Source of the DNA: Ischnura elegans | Lineage: Eukaryota; Arthropoda; Insecta; Odonata; Coenagrionidae | Direction: 5' to 3' | Assembly (NCBI RefSeq): GCF_921293095.1 | Contig: NC_060257.1 | Coordinates: forward strand, 91,997,449-92,061,448 | DNA length: 64,000 nucleotides | In this document: piece after piece, positions 37,201 through 49,200 of the stretch | Numbering within the stretch: the first letter of the stretch is position 1 | Layout: each line of letters starts with the position of its first letter | Program-made: the position numbers and the translations under genes | Notes under the pieces: model-generated | Told to the model about the DNA's origin: nothing | The model's input: the letters and a program-made list of their open reading frames with translations, nothing else | The model's database searches: none

Positions 37201-40200
37201 AGAAAGAATGAAGGGTGAAATGCGATTCTATTATTTTCCGGTAACTTTATATTTTTTCGAGGCTAAAGTCTTCGTAATACGATCCCTGCACGAGCTGGGA
37301 CCTTTTGTTTGATTTCGGAGAAGAGGAAATCGTCAGATTGGGTGGGGTGAATGCTGAATGGAGGAAATAGCGGATCGTGGGAAATGCGCCTATGTTGCTA
37401 TCCCACGGCACTGAGTTACTCCTGACGGGGGACACCTGGGATTCTCGGATTTTTTCACCCTATCAATTTCGGTTCCCCATGTCGAACTCTTTTCACCGCT
37501 CTAAACCGCGAATTTGATATAGTTCGTCAGCCTGCCTAAAACGGCGCTGCATGCACTAAACGACTAGAGTTCTCATTTTTCTGAGTCAACTACCAATGAC
37601 GTGCGAGCGAAAGCGTATGACGCAAAATTCAATGTATTCGAGGTATTCGAGACGGTACCTTTGGCATAACTATTCGAGATCTCGAATATCGAATACTCTC
37701 TGGTATTCGAGGTATTCGAGTATTCGCTGATACTATTCGCACATCTCTAGTTTTTAACTCTAGTCACTGCAGCAGTCAATCCTTCAGTGTGATTGCCCTA
37801 TTGGGTGTTGTCTCGGACATGTATGCTTACGCTCAGAATAATACTCACTCATGCACATATGCAATAGGGTAGTTTCCTTCATCAAAGAAAACGAAAGGCA
37901 TTGATTGCGATTCGTTACCCACCATTAGTGTATTCATAATACACAAATTATTTGGTTTTTGAAATACCGGTTTAGACGTATGGCAAGGGTCAATTTTTAT
38001 CCTCATTTGAAAAAGGCCAGATTGGCGCCCATGCGATTCCACTCCGCATGACGTCACAGGGACCTAGTTTCTACACGAGAGGATAGGAGTTATGCATCGT
38101 CTGAGGTTACCAATGCAAGCATGAGGCACAGAGCTCAGGGAAACATGTCTTAATAATCACCTATTAAAACTGGCTAATGTCGGAAAGTTTTCTTCGTTTG
38201 ATAAGGTATTAATAAACCTTTTTTAAGCCAAGCGCTACCGTTCAGCAAGGTACTCAGCTATCCGCTAGCATCCTGCGACGTATCAGAGCTAAGCCTCGCC
38301 TCAAGGTCACCTCACCGGGCGGGAGGGGGAACCAGAAATACGACGTACGGAGATATTTCCCGACATTCATACTTAAGCGTCGCGTTTTCGCGCGCTTGAA
38401 AATTTTCACTTTTCATTTAATCGCGAAAAATAGATGTTGTCATTTAAAAATCTAAAAGCGCGAAATACGTACTCCAGGAGTAATAATCTTTCGATTAAGG
38501 CAATAAAAAAATAATAGGAAACCACCCTATTGGTCCAAATTTGCATTCAATCCATCACAATTTCATTGTATCAGAGATGGACGTTATAAAGTTTCAGAAG
38601 AGATGTTTACGGGATATGTACCACATGTGTCTGTCATCTTTGTCAATGACAATTACTGGCATTGTGTCTGGCCTTTCAGGTTCACGCAGCAAATTTACTA
38701 GTTTTATTCATTTTGCCGGCCTTGGTGGTGGCGGGGTAACGTTCTCGCCTGCCAAACAAGAGGTTGCAGGTTCTAGTCCCACCTGGGAAGGTTTCCTCTG
38801 TCCAGGGCATGGTCGTTTGCGTACGTTCACTTGTTACATTTGTTGATCACCCAGGTGTAAAATAGCCAATAAAAGCTGTATCCGGTGGTTTGAGAATAAA
38901 ATAAAATTTTGTGGCTGTCGCCATTTAGCGATATGAAAAGTTGGATACAGGATTTGGTTAAAAAAATTCACGAATAAAACCACCATCATAAATAGGTGGA
39001 TACAATTTGTTTTGCTGTCAAGTTTTTCACCCTTGTTGATAAAAATGAATTTAACTTGAAAATTAATGAATAAAGGTGATACTGAGTAGGATATGTTTAA
39101 CGTGTGATAAGAGACTACCTTTTACTTTTCACACAGCTTGGTCGAATTCAACAGCACTGCATCATTTTCAGAAGGAGAGAGCCCAGCCCCCTTGAAAATG
39201 ACACATTGTTGTTAAAATCAATCGGGGCAGTTACGAAGCTACATAGAAAGTGCAATGAAGTTTCTTTTAATATGTGTAATGAATATTACTTATTTTTGGG
39301 GATTGAGTTTGAGGTTAGCAATTTTTAACAAAATTTTACTTTCGAATCCACCTTGCATTTTTTTGTATTTTGTTTTGACTGGCAGTTTCACTTTTTATCA
39401 TGCTGTATCTGCTTCGCATCTTTCATTTGATTTTAATGCTGAGCTACCTTTATTTTCAGGCAACTAGGAAGTTGTTGGAGGCAGAAATTTTATCTTCAGC
39501 CTCTAGGCCCCTTGGAAGGGCCTCATCTCTGAGAAAGGAAGGGGAGCCGGTGGACGTGAGCCCCCCCAAAGGAAGGGGTTTGCCCTTGGCCACCACTGGG
39601 CGGGAAAGGACACCGTCAGGGCCTGGCTCCAGAGCTGCGAAAAACGGTCACGGCTCACTCTTGACTCTACTTGATTCAGTCAGCTGCAAGCGAGAGGAAA
39701 GTATGGCCGATACAGACTTTAGTGAAGGTGGTCCGTTGAACATGATTCCTGCTGGGTACCCTATTGTGATAAACGAACCAAGCCAGAAGAAGAAAAATAA
39801 TAATGGGAAAAAGGGATCTCCGTGCGTTGAGCAGCGAGTGGTGTTTAATTCTGATGCACCTCAGAAGGATGATGAAGGCGTGAAGATGAGCAGTGCCAGA
39901 AGACCAACCGTTTCTCCCCAAAGTAATTCTTCATCTAGCAGGAATAGGTCTTTGATTTGTGGGATCAATAATAATGTTAAGATGAGGGATGACTTTGTGC
40001 AAATGTGTCGGTTGTACGGCGAGTGTGGTACTGCTGGAGCCAGAGAAAGGTGTGAGGAAGATGAGGGTAAGGTTGCCTCACCTGTGGGCTCACGTAAAAT
40101 GACACTGAACACCGAGGGAAAGTCCTCTCCTGAAGCTGCTGTGGCAAAAGTTGCTGGTTTTAGTACGACATCAGAAAGTGGACTTAAAGATCTAATTACA

Positions 40201-43200
40201 TCAAGGTCAAAAAGTGATTTTTCCCCAGGAAAAGTGGAGATGCAGACAAATAGTAAAGAGGAAGCCTCTCCTGAAGTTATGCCCTCTCATGTGGCCAAAG
40301 ATTGTATTCAAAGTGCGATACCTGAAAGTAGACTTAGACGTCTGATGCAGCCAAAGGGGACTGTTGCTTCCAACAATGTTGAAATAAAATCACATTCCGA
40401 GGAAAGGGCTTCTCCTGAAGCAAATGCAACCAAAGATCATAATCAGAGTATGAAATCTGAAAGTAGACTTAGAAGTCTGATGCGGCCAAAGGGGATTGTT
40501 GCTTCCAACAATGTTGAAATAAAATCACATTCCGAGAAAAAGGCCTCTCCTGAAGCAAATGTGACCAAAGATCATAATCAGAGTATGAAATCTGAAAGTA
40601 TACTGAGAAGTCTTAAATTGTCACGATCAAAGGCGACAGTCACCACCAGAAATGTTGAAATGAAAACAATCTCTGAGGAAAAGGCTTCCCTTGAAGCCAA
40701 TGCAACCCAAGATCCAACCCCGGAGGTAATGAAATCTCAAAATGGCCTTGGAAATTTCATGTCTCATTCAAAGGTTGCACCTGAGAAATCAGAGATGCAG
40801 ACAGAGACTGCGGTGCCTATTTCAGAGCATATGGATTTTCATCCTGTGATGACAACTATGAGTGGTGCGGAGAGGATGCATCGAATTGCTAGTTTAAGGC
40901 AAAAGAGTGGAGGAAGTAATGCCAGCAGTAATGAAACGATCAGCTTTAAAGGGTCAAATATGTGTGAGACTGAAAATCTCGCCTCAAAATCTAGGAAAGA
41001 GAAAACTATTAATCCTTTGTTTTCATTGTTGGAGATGATTAAAAAGAAGAAGAATGTTGGTAAAACATGTGATGAAAGAACCCATATTGGGTGTGATCAA
41101 ACGGATGTCGTTGTGAGTGGTGGCAATGGGCCTTGGCAAACTACGAGCATTCCATTTGATCCTAAGGATAGTGATGTGAGTAAGGATAATGAGTCTTCTA
41201 AAACTGCCAGCACAATTGGTGATCAAGAAGATATCGATGTGAGTCTTGAGAAGAAGGCTCCCAAAGAACAAATCAATGAGGGTGAGGGAATTAAATTTCC
41301 ATCTAGTCAGAGTGTAAATGATGTCCAAGTTATAAGATTGTCACCCAGTGTAAATGATATTGCAAGATTGTCAAGCAAGAGACTGACTGAGTACCCACTA
41401 ATTAACCAAGCATTTAGCATTCCTAGTCCCACCTCTGAAGCGGAGATTGGAAAGGAAAGAGGATTCCGTGCTGCTTCTCAGAAGAAATGTTCCATCTCAA
41501 TATTTGCAGCTGGCGAGTGGAAGAACTCGAATTTGAATTGCGAGGAAAAATGTGAGACACAGCTCAATGAAAGTTCATCATCAGTTGAAGTTGATGACAA
41601 GGTAAGATACTTGGTTTTTACATCTCTGTGTCAGTTAATCTCAAATACCACCTAATCCTTACAGATTGTAATTTCAGAGGGTAAGTGCTTACGGAAATAT
41701 GTTTGCTATACTTGGCTCCAAATATCTTATTAACGGATGAGAGGGTGGGGCTAAAATAAGGAGGAGGAGTCAGGTCGGAATCCCAGTTGGGGTGACCTTA
41801 AGCAGCCCTGGGGGCCTATGCCCGAGTTTTCACTCGCATGCGAGTGAGTGGTAACTAAGGGGTCACGTGACCTTTTTTCGAAGTACTAGTGAATTTGGTA
41901 TGCTCGAATCGGGGGAAATTTCACTCCCTCAACGCAACGTACGAAATTTCACTCCCTCACTCAAACCCAGTGAAAACCTTTTTCGAAGTACGAGTTTCGA
42001 GTTATCAACAAACATGGCGATGGGACTATTTCGACTGCAAGTATTAGAAGATTTAGAAGAGAAAAAGCAAAAGATACCACGAGTTCCTCGTGCAACACGG
42101 GAGCGGAAGTCGCCCTTTACTTTAGTCAATTCCAAATTTATTAAATTATATCGTCTAACCAAAGAGGTGACCTCGTAGCTTGTCGCAAGTTTAACTCCGT
42201 ATTTGATTCGCCCCTTCGCGATCGTCAGCTCCAACTATCGAAGTAAAGGTTATTATCATTTATTAATGCTAATTTTGTCATACTGATGTATTATGCTTAA
42301 ATATTTGCATTAATAATAATATATTTGACAGCTAAAATAGACAAATAAGTGAAGTGAATGTGAAATAAACACCGCTATGAAGAAAGAATAATTTTTTTCC
42401 TAATAATATACTATATTAGTAAACGATTTTAATTTTCCCTCGTTAATACTTCTGACGAATATTTCTCGGGTTCTCAGCCAGGTTAATGCTTTTATTTAAG
42501 CCGACGTTTCGGGAGACGAATTATCTTCCATCCTCAAGGCCGTGTTACTTTATGGAAGTCCAATTTCACACGATCTTAGCTCAATTATAATTACCTTATT
42601 TAATGCTTACCTTAATTATAAATTGGACGTCCATAAAGTAACACGGCCTTGGGGATGGGAGGTAAGTCGTCTCCCGAAACATCGGCTTATATAAAAGCAT
42701 TAACCTGTCTGAGAACCCTAGAAATATTCGTCAGTACTATACCAGTCCTTGTAGTACCAGAAAAATGGGAATTAAGTGATATAGAATACATTTTTTTTAA
42801 TTATTTATTTTTCATTTGAGATAATATTTCTTCAACTACATTTATCAATCTCCCTCCAAGCCTTTTTAATTCCTTCCACCTTCCTCCTCTCCAACTGCAC
42901 CCTTTACTCCTCCAACTCCATCTTCCTCCTTTTTATTGCCACTTTCTCTTCTTACAAGCCCTTCTCTACTGCCAACATCCTTCTCTCCTCCAGCACCATC
43001 TTCTCTCTCTCCACCTCTTCAGACTGTCCGCTGCCATCTTCGTTGCTGCTTGCGTTCTTGACTATGGGTTGTAAACAAATAGCAATTACTTCCATAGAAT
43101 CGATAATTAACAACAGATAGCATGGTGCTAAGTAAATCAGTTTCTTGTAATGTGAATGTTAATTGCTATTGGTATTTTTCACAGATATTTTGAGTGGGAA

Positions 43201-46200
43201 CACAAGTAAATTCAATCACCACAAAATATATATTAAATATTTCGACCAAAAGTCACATTTGGGGAAGGCAAATTAATGCTTCATGGTTTTTAATGATAAA
43301 TGAAATTGGATACTGCTTTATGCACACTTATTTACATGCAAGATTTCACGTTACACAATTGATCTGGAAGGATGATTAAACCAAGATGAATTTAAATTAC
43401 AATAATTTTAAGAGGTCATCCAAATTTTGCTGTTGACTTACATGTTAGAAAGTAAATATAGTTGAATTTTTATCAAGTTTAAGTGTTCTCATGTAATCCT
43501 TAATGCTGAAAACTAGAAAAGCAGCTTCCAAATCCATAATCATACAGGTTTTTAAATAATTGTAATTAATTTGAATTCATCTACTCATTAAAGTCACACT
43601 TCACTCATTAAGCATTAGCACTGATTCTCAGTTTCATCAAAGTTTTGCTTCGGGAAATAAGTATGCTACTTACGGCAACACTTAATAGATATCACGATCG
43701 GCCTTCTTAAGGTTTTCCGTTTATTTGTGATTGAACCAAACAATTTGTATTGCTTTCGACATCGGCAATAATCGCATCAAAACTGGAAATGTCAACAATA
43801 ACAACCGCATGCACACACCTCCTCCCACTACTTAAATTCGGGATTATAAATTCAGCATTATTGAAAATAAATATAAATAGATAGCTGTGACTGTGGACCT
43901 AATTCTTTTTAGATAATCATAAGCCCACCCGGAAGCGAAAGGTATCAATTACAGCTCATATGAAAACGCACGTAAAAAACCCAAATGATACAAAATTACA
44001 TCAGTCACACACTTAAGAAGGTCGTCATACAATCGCACATCCTATACTGCGAGCCGTTTTTTTTTACTTTGAGAATATTCGCGTTCTACTACAGATATCT
44101 ACAACAAGAACGTCATGTACTCACCCTCCGTCACTCTTTCCACGATTTCCGTACTCCGCACGCATTCAGCTTCATCGCTACTTCCTCCCACTGTCAGCAG
44201 CATACTTGTGGGGTAGAAAACTTTCTCATGGCAAGATATTTATTCGCTGAAATAGGAATTTGGAACGTTAATATCAACACTAATGCGGTAACTTATTTTA
44301 TGGGCAAGGCACTCCATGTTAATTACCTTCAATAAACTCCATCAGCATTTCCTTCTGCTCCTTATTAACTTTGGACATGGCTGGTTCACTTCCAAAATGC
44401 CCTTGGTGAATGTGTAAATGAATTTGGCGTACTCGTAAAGCGTCATTAGCAACGCAGTTGTTGAATTCCCGGGTAAAATTATTCATACAGAAAGGTGAAG
44501 GACGATGATTGGTTGCACGCCGTCCGGAAGCCCTATCCTACCGCCCCTACCGTTACCCTGCCGGCGTTCCCACGTCTTGAAACAAGAGTCTCCCCTCCCC
44601 CTAAGCCTGTTGACACGTTGCCATAAACAAATCATTTCTCCCTCGCACCACTCTCCTCGAAGATGATTCGGGCATGCCGAATTCCGCATTGAACGCTCGT
44701 AGTGCGAGATCGGTCGTGCGAGTGCATTCGCATACGAGATATTTCGAACGGACTCGGGCATAGGCCCCCTGGACTCTTTTGGGACCTTCCATTTTTCCTA
44801 GGGCACTGAAACTATGCAAACTGAAAAATGAAAGAACGCTATGCTGTGGTCATAGTCCTTCCTATCTTTCACCCTGCACTCGTCAACGCTCTTACATTTT
44901 AATTATCATTATACATTGGGGGTGTGGGTTTAGCTCTCTCATTTTAACTCTCTGGTTTGAGCATTTTAAAACCTTGAATCTTGTGCCTGTATACCCAAGT
45001 GTTTGTGAGCAAGTTCTCCCCTTGGTCAAGATAATAAATTCCAGGTTGTGCAGCACTTCTCAAGAAAATGTTGAGCTCTCAGTTTTTATGAGTGAGGTAA
45101 AACTTGAAGCTTTTAAGGTAGACAAATAAAAATATTTACATATTTGCTCAGATGTGAGAAGGCCTGAAAAGACTGTTAAATCTAATTGTTTTGTCTACTT
45201 TTTGTTTATCAAAAAACATGCTCGCCTAAATCTAAACACCTTAGCTGTGTTTGTGGGGAATTAGCCAGTTTGGCCATGAAGGGTGACCTTCATTCAGGTA
45301 CATGCAATGTGGGCGGGCTCCACAGATGGGGGATGGTATGGTGGTCCAGCAAAAAGGTTTTTCTCGCAAGTTCTGATGTAGTCTTTAGGATACATAGTTT
45401 CACTAGAAAAAAAAATCATATTGAATGCACAATATTTAACTCTGCTAAATCAAGTTTGGAAATTTTGTCTGTATTTTATCAACAATTGGCTGCTCTAAAG
45501 AGATGAACTTGTAAGACCAGTTGTGGGCCCCATAACATTGGAGTAGCACACAGCATTTATCTCTTCAAAAAACTGTCATTTTTTTCTCAATTATTCCTCA
45601 ACATTGCATGCACTACCCTATCGTATTTTTTTAAAAAGGTCCCAAGAAGTGGTCTCACAATAATAGGTCAACCTGAAATTTCATGAAACTCAGTACAGTA
45701 GATTCCCAATAAGAAGTTCTTGTATAATAAATTTCCCATGTAAGCACATGCACTGTCGGTAAACTCCACATGTTGGGGATGGTAGGGTGGTCAAAAAGAA
45801 AGTTTTTTAAGTCGCAAGTTCCGGTGAAGTTTTTGTTGCGCATAGTTTCATTCACAATTACACACTTAATCCGTGGATGTAGAATAGTGCAAAGGAAAGG
45901 CTCACAGTTTGTCAAAAACTGTGGGGAAACCGGCTTGAAGGCTGCTAGTCACTTGAAGTCTGCATGCTTGGCTTAGATTGCTTGTGCAATTAAGGACAGA
46001 TATACATACATATTTCAAAACTACCCAGAGAAAATCACATTAGAACCCCATTATGATTCTAAGTCCGTGGGAAACAACAAAATAAGAGAAATTTTTTCGA
46101 ATAGTTTGTTGTAGGAATTCATTTCTTCCCGAACAATAAGTGACTTGATACGTAAGTACTAGGTGGAGCTAAGTACATAGTCAAATTACTCGTATGCCCA

Positions 46201-49200
46201 TCTCCTTGTCCCTACTTTCTCTGTAAAGGCCTTGTGTTCCCCTCTCATGTCTGTTAATACAGCTTGAAGGGCTTTATGTAGATGATTACCCTGCTGCATT
46301 TTACCCTTAATCCTAATACATACATGGCTGCTTCGCCATCGATATTAAGTCAGATAAATTTTTAAAAATTGGACTGGAAGTCAGGGAAGGTGAAAGTATA
46401 CATATACGTAAGAAGTTGGTATTCCATTGGTATTCCACTCCATTTCTCTAACTGCCTGCGACCTATCTAAAGCATTTGACTGTGTTTCTCATCCGATTCT
46501 TCTTCAAAAACTTCATTATTATGGTTTCAATAATCTTGAACTACAACTCTTCGAATCCTATCTCACCAATCGATCCCAGTGTGTTTTCATCAATAATAAC
46601 CTTTCTTCACCCCAGAATTTAAATTATGGAGTTCCTCAAGGCTCAGTCCTTGGGCCTCTTCTATTCCTTATTATAATCAATGACTTACCCCGTAACGTCT
46701 CATGCAAGTCCATACTCTATGCAGACGACACTACTTTTATTCACAAGTCTAATCACCTGACTAATACAAGCACTACGACTAACTTGTTTTTTACTGAAGC
46801 CTCAAACTGGTTTTCTGCGAACGGTCTGGTTCTGAACAATGATAAAACCCAGTCACTCGTCTTCTCTTTGAGCACTTCTGATAATCCCCAGACCACCATT
46901 AAATTATTAGGATTTGAACTCGACCAAAAACTGACTTGGGAGCCACATACGGTAGGCACTCTTAGTAAATTGTCCAAGGCAGTTTATATGCTACGTAAAC
47001 TTGTATACTTGATACCTAAAGAGTACCTTACAAATATATACTTTGCTTTGTTTCATTGCCATATTAATTATGGTATTGAACTTTGGGGCCAATCACCATC
47101 TGCCAATAATTTATTTAAAATGCAAAAGAAGGCAGTAAGGATAATATCCTTTTCTCAACCAAGGGATCACTGCAAGCCTATCTTCTCCAAGCTTGGGATT
47201 ATGACTCTGTACGGCTTGTATATATATAAATCCCTGTGCAATGTCAAAGATAATCTGGGCTCTTTGGAAAAAAGGTCTAATTTCCACAATCATTATACAA
47301 GGAATAGCGACACCCTAGATGTTCCCTATTGTAGGTTAAACAAAAACAGCAATTCATTTGATGTACTAAAAATTCGTTTTTTTAACAGATTGCCCCCAGA
47401 AGCTAAAGTTGTAAGTGTGACAAAGTTCAAAAAAGTTATTCATGACTGGCTATTGAAAAAAGCCTTTTACTCCATTAATGAATTTTTCGAAAATGAAATT
47501 GTAATGTCCTTTCTTGATGCATAATCCAATCGATTTTGCCATATGTATTTTGTGTATTGATATTTCCTATGTGTATGACGAAGACTATTGCAAATTCTAA
47601 TTTGTTTAATGTCCAATAAAACTATTATTATTATTATTATATATTTTTTTATGTTTTCACAGCATTTTTGCTGGTTGTAGGCGAGGTACGGGTATCACCA
47701 AGTACTCTCGTCTCTTTACTCTGTTTTGAAAAATTTTCTGACAATCCGGCAAGTATTTAAAATTGCTGCTTTTTGTATGGTAATAAACAAGTTTTTCGGC
47801 AGTCCAATAGTTTGAAGACCTTGATGGAGTGAATGAGGCACTACTCCTGTGGCGGAGATAATGATGGGTATTATGTGTACTTTATCTGATTTCCACAATC
47901 TCTTGATTTCATTTTTAAGTTCTTCATACTTTTCCATTTTGCTGGTGTAGGCTGTAGTGATATTATGCGAATTAGGTACGGTAATGTCTATCAAGTACGT
48001 TTCATTGTGAGTTTTATCTTGTACTACTAGATCAGGTCTATTGCTATGGACTGTTTTATCGGTAATAATTGAACGGTCATAATAAATCTTACAGTGGTCG
48101 TTTTCAAGGATGGTTTTAGGTGTGTACTTATAATAAGGAACTCCATTTTCTATGAGTTTATACTTCAGAGCTAATTTCTGGTGTATGATGTTGCATATTT
48201 GATTGTGACGGTGTAGGTAGTCTTTTTGAGATAAGTTAGTGCATCCACTTGTGATGTGCTGTATCGTCTCAGAGGCATGATCACATTTTCTGCATCTGTC
48301 ATCCAATAAATTTGGGTTTTTAATTATATATTTTTCATAATTTTTTGTTTTCACCACCTGGTCTTGTATTGCGATCATAAATCCTTCTGTTTCTGGGAAG
48401 AGTTGCCCATGCCTGAGCCATGCGTGCGATGCATCTTTATCGATTTCAGGGGCCTCCAGGGCATGAGGGTGTCTTCCGTGAAGGGATTTAGCTTTCCATA
48501 TTGACATTTTACTGTCTATAGTAACAGTGGTTTCACTAACTTGCATACTTTCGTCAGATAGGTTTAACGGTGTGTATTTATTGTCTGCGTCACAGATAGT
48601 TCTCAGGAGATCCGAGGTAGATTTCTTGCTGAAAAAATATTTCCGTAACTGAGAAAGTTGTGAGTTGTGCTGATTCTTGATGTCTACGATACCCCTTCCA
48701 CCAAATTTTCTGGGCAGCGTGCTCCTCTCTATATTTGAGCTTTTATGGAGCATATTTTTCTCCGTCATTTGGGATCGAATTTTTCTTTGTAGGTCGTCTA
48801 GATCTGTTTGTGACCATTTGATTATACCAAAGGAGTATGTCAGGAGAGGGATGGCAAAGGTATTAATTGAATTAGTGAGGTTTCTGCTGTTCAATTCCGT
48901 GCGAACAAGTTTCTTGATTCTATTTTGGAATTCAGTCGAAAGTTTTTGCTTTATCGTAGAGTGGTCTAGTCGTCTTGCTTGTTGGAATCCTAGGTATTTA
49001 TAGGTATCTCCCTCATCCATGGCCTCTATTATTTGCCCATCCAGTAGTGGAATATCATTCCTTTGTACTTTACCTCGGAATATTGTGATAGTTCTACATT
49101 TATCTATTCCAAATTCCATGTTTATATCCTTAGAAAATATTTCAGTTAAACGGACTAATTGATTTAGATTATTATTAGATCCTGCATATAGCTTGAGATC

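Larger units (their letters stand above)
35719..37749. mobile_element. Non-autonomous hAT element, 2.0 kb, exact 8-bp target duplication
   Basis: The ends read TAGGGATGGGTCGAATAGT and, inward from the right, TAGAGATGTGCGAATAGT. GTTTTTAA is directly repeated at 35711-35718 and 37750-37757. Arrays of TCGAATA/TTCGAG words lie inside both ends. The body contains a nested family-A MITE (35952-36562), a module shared with 21090-21240, and a 353-bp tandem duplication (about 36825-37430). A second copy starts at 63172. No transposase frame. Confidence 0.88.
31141..39459 (+). other. Intron 5 (8.3 kb) with SINEs, a hAT element and a family-A MITE
   Basis: Recognised parts are the SINEs at 31275, 34045 and 38712, the hAT element at 35719-37749 and the MITE at 37862-38532. 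The stretch 31650-33990 holds only simple ATT-rich tracts (33030-33060) and unassigned AT-rich DNA. Nothing was recognised in 34240-35700 or 38920-39450. Confidence 0.6.
41811..44768. mobile_element. Decayed PIF/Harbinger transposon (2.96 kb) with transposase and Myb/SANT-like genes
   Basis: Inverted ends GGGGCCTATGCCCGAGT (17 identical bases) are flanked by CTG on both sides (41808-41810, 44769-44771), fitting the 3-bp duplications of this superfamily. Inside are the start of a transposase on the + strand and a broken Myb/SANT-like (MADF-type) gene on the minus strand, the two-gene plan of autonomous Harbinger elements. A fold-back pair at 42450-42737 sits within. Confidence 0.75.

Noticed and set aside
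38712..38790. A functional tRNA gene
   Set aside because: The A and B boxes are present but the cloverleaf stems do not pair well and an A/T-rich SINE tail follows.
39400..39459. Upstream extension of the long TDRD12 exon to an ATG at 39400
   Set aside because: The 60 bases encode a hydrophobic run that includes the polypyrimidine tract, and the acceptor TTTTCAG at 39459 joins the previous exon in phase.
41602..41655. Read-through of the same exon to a stop at 41653
   Set aside because: GTAAGA at 41602 is a good donor and the next exon (56058) continues in phase.
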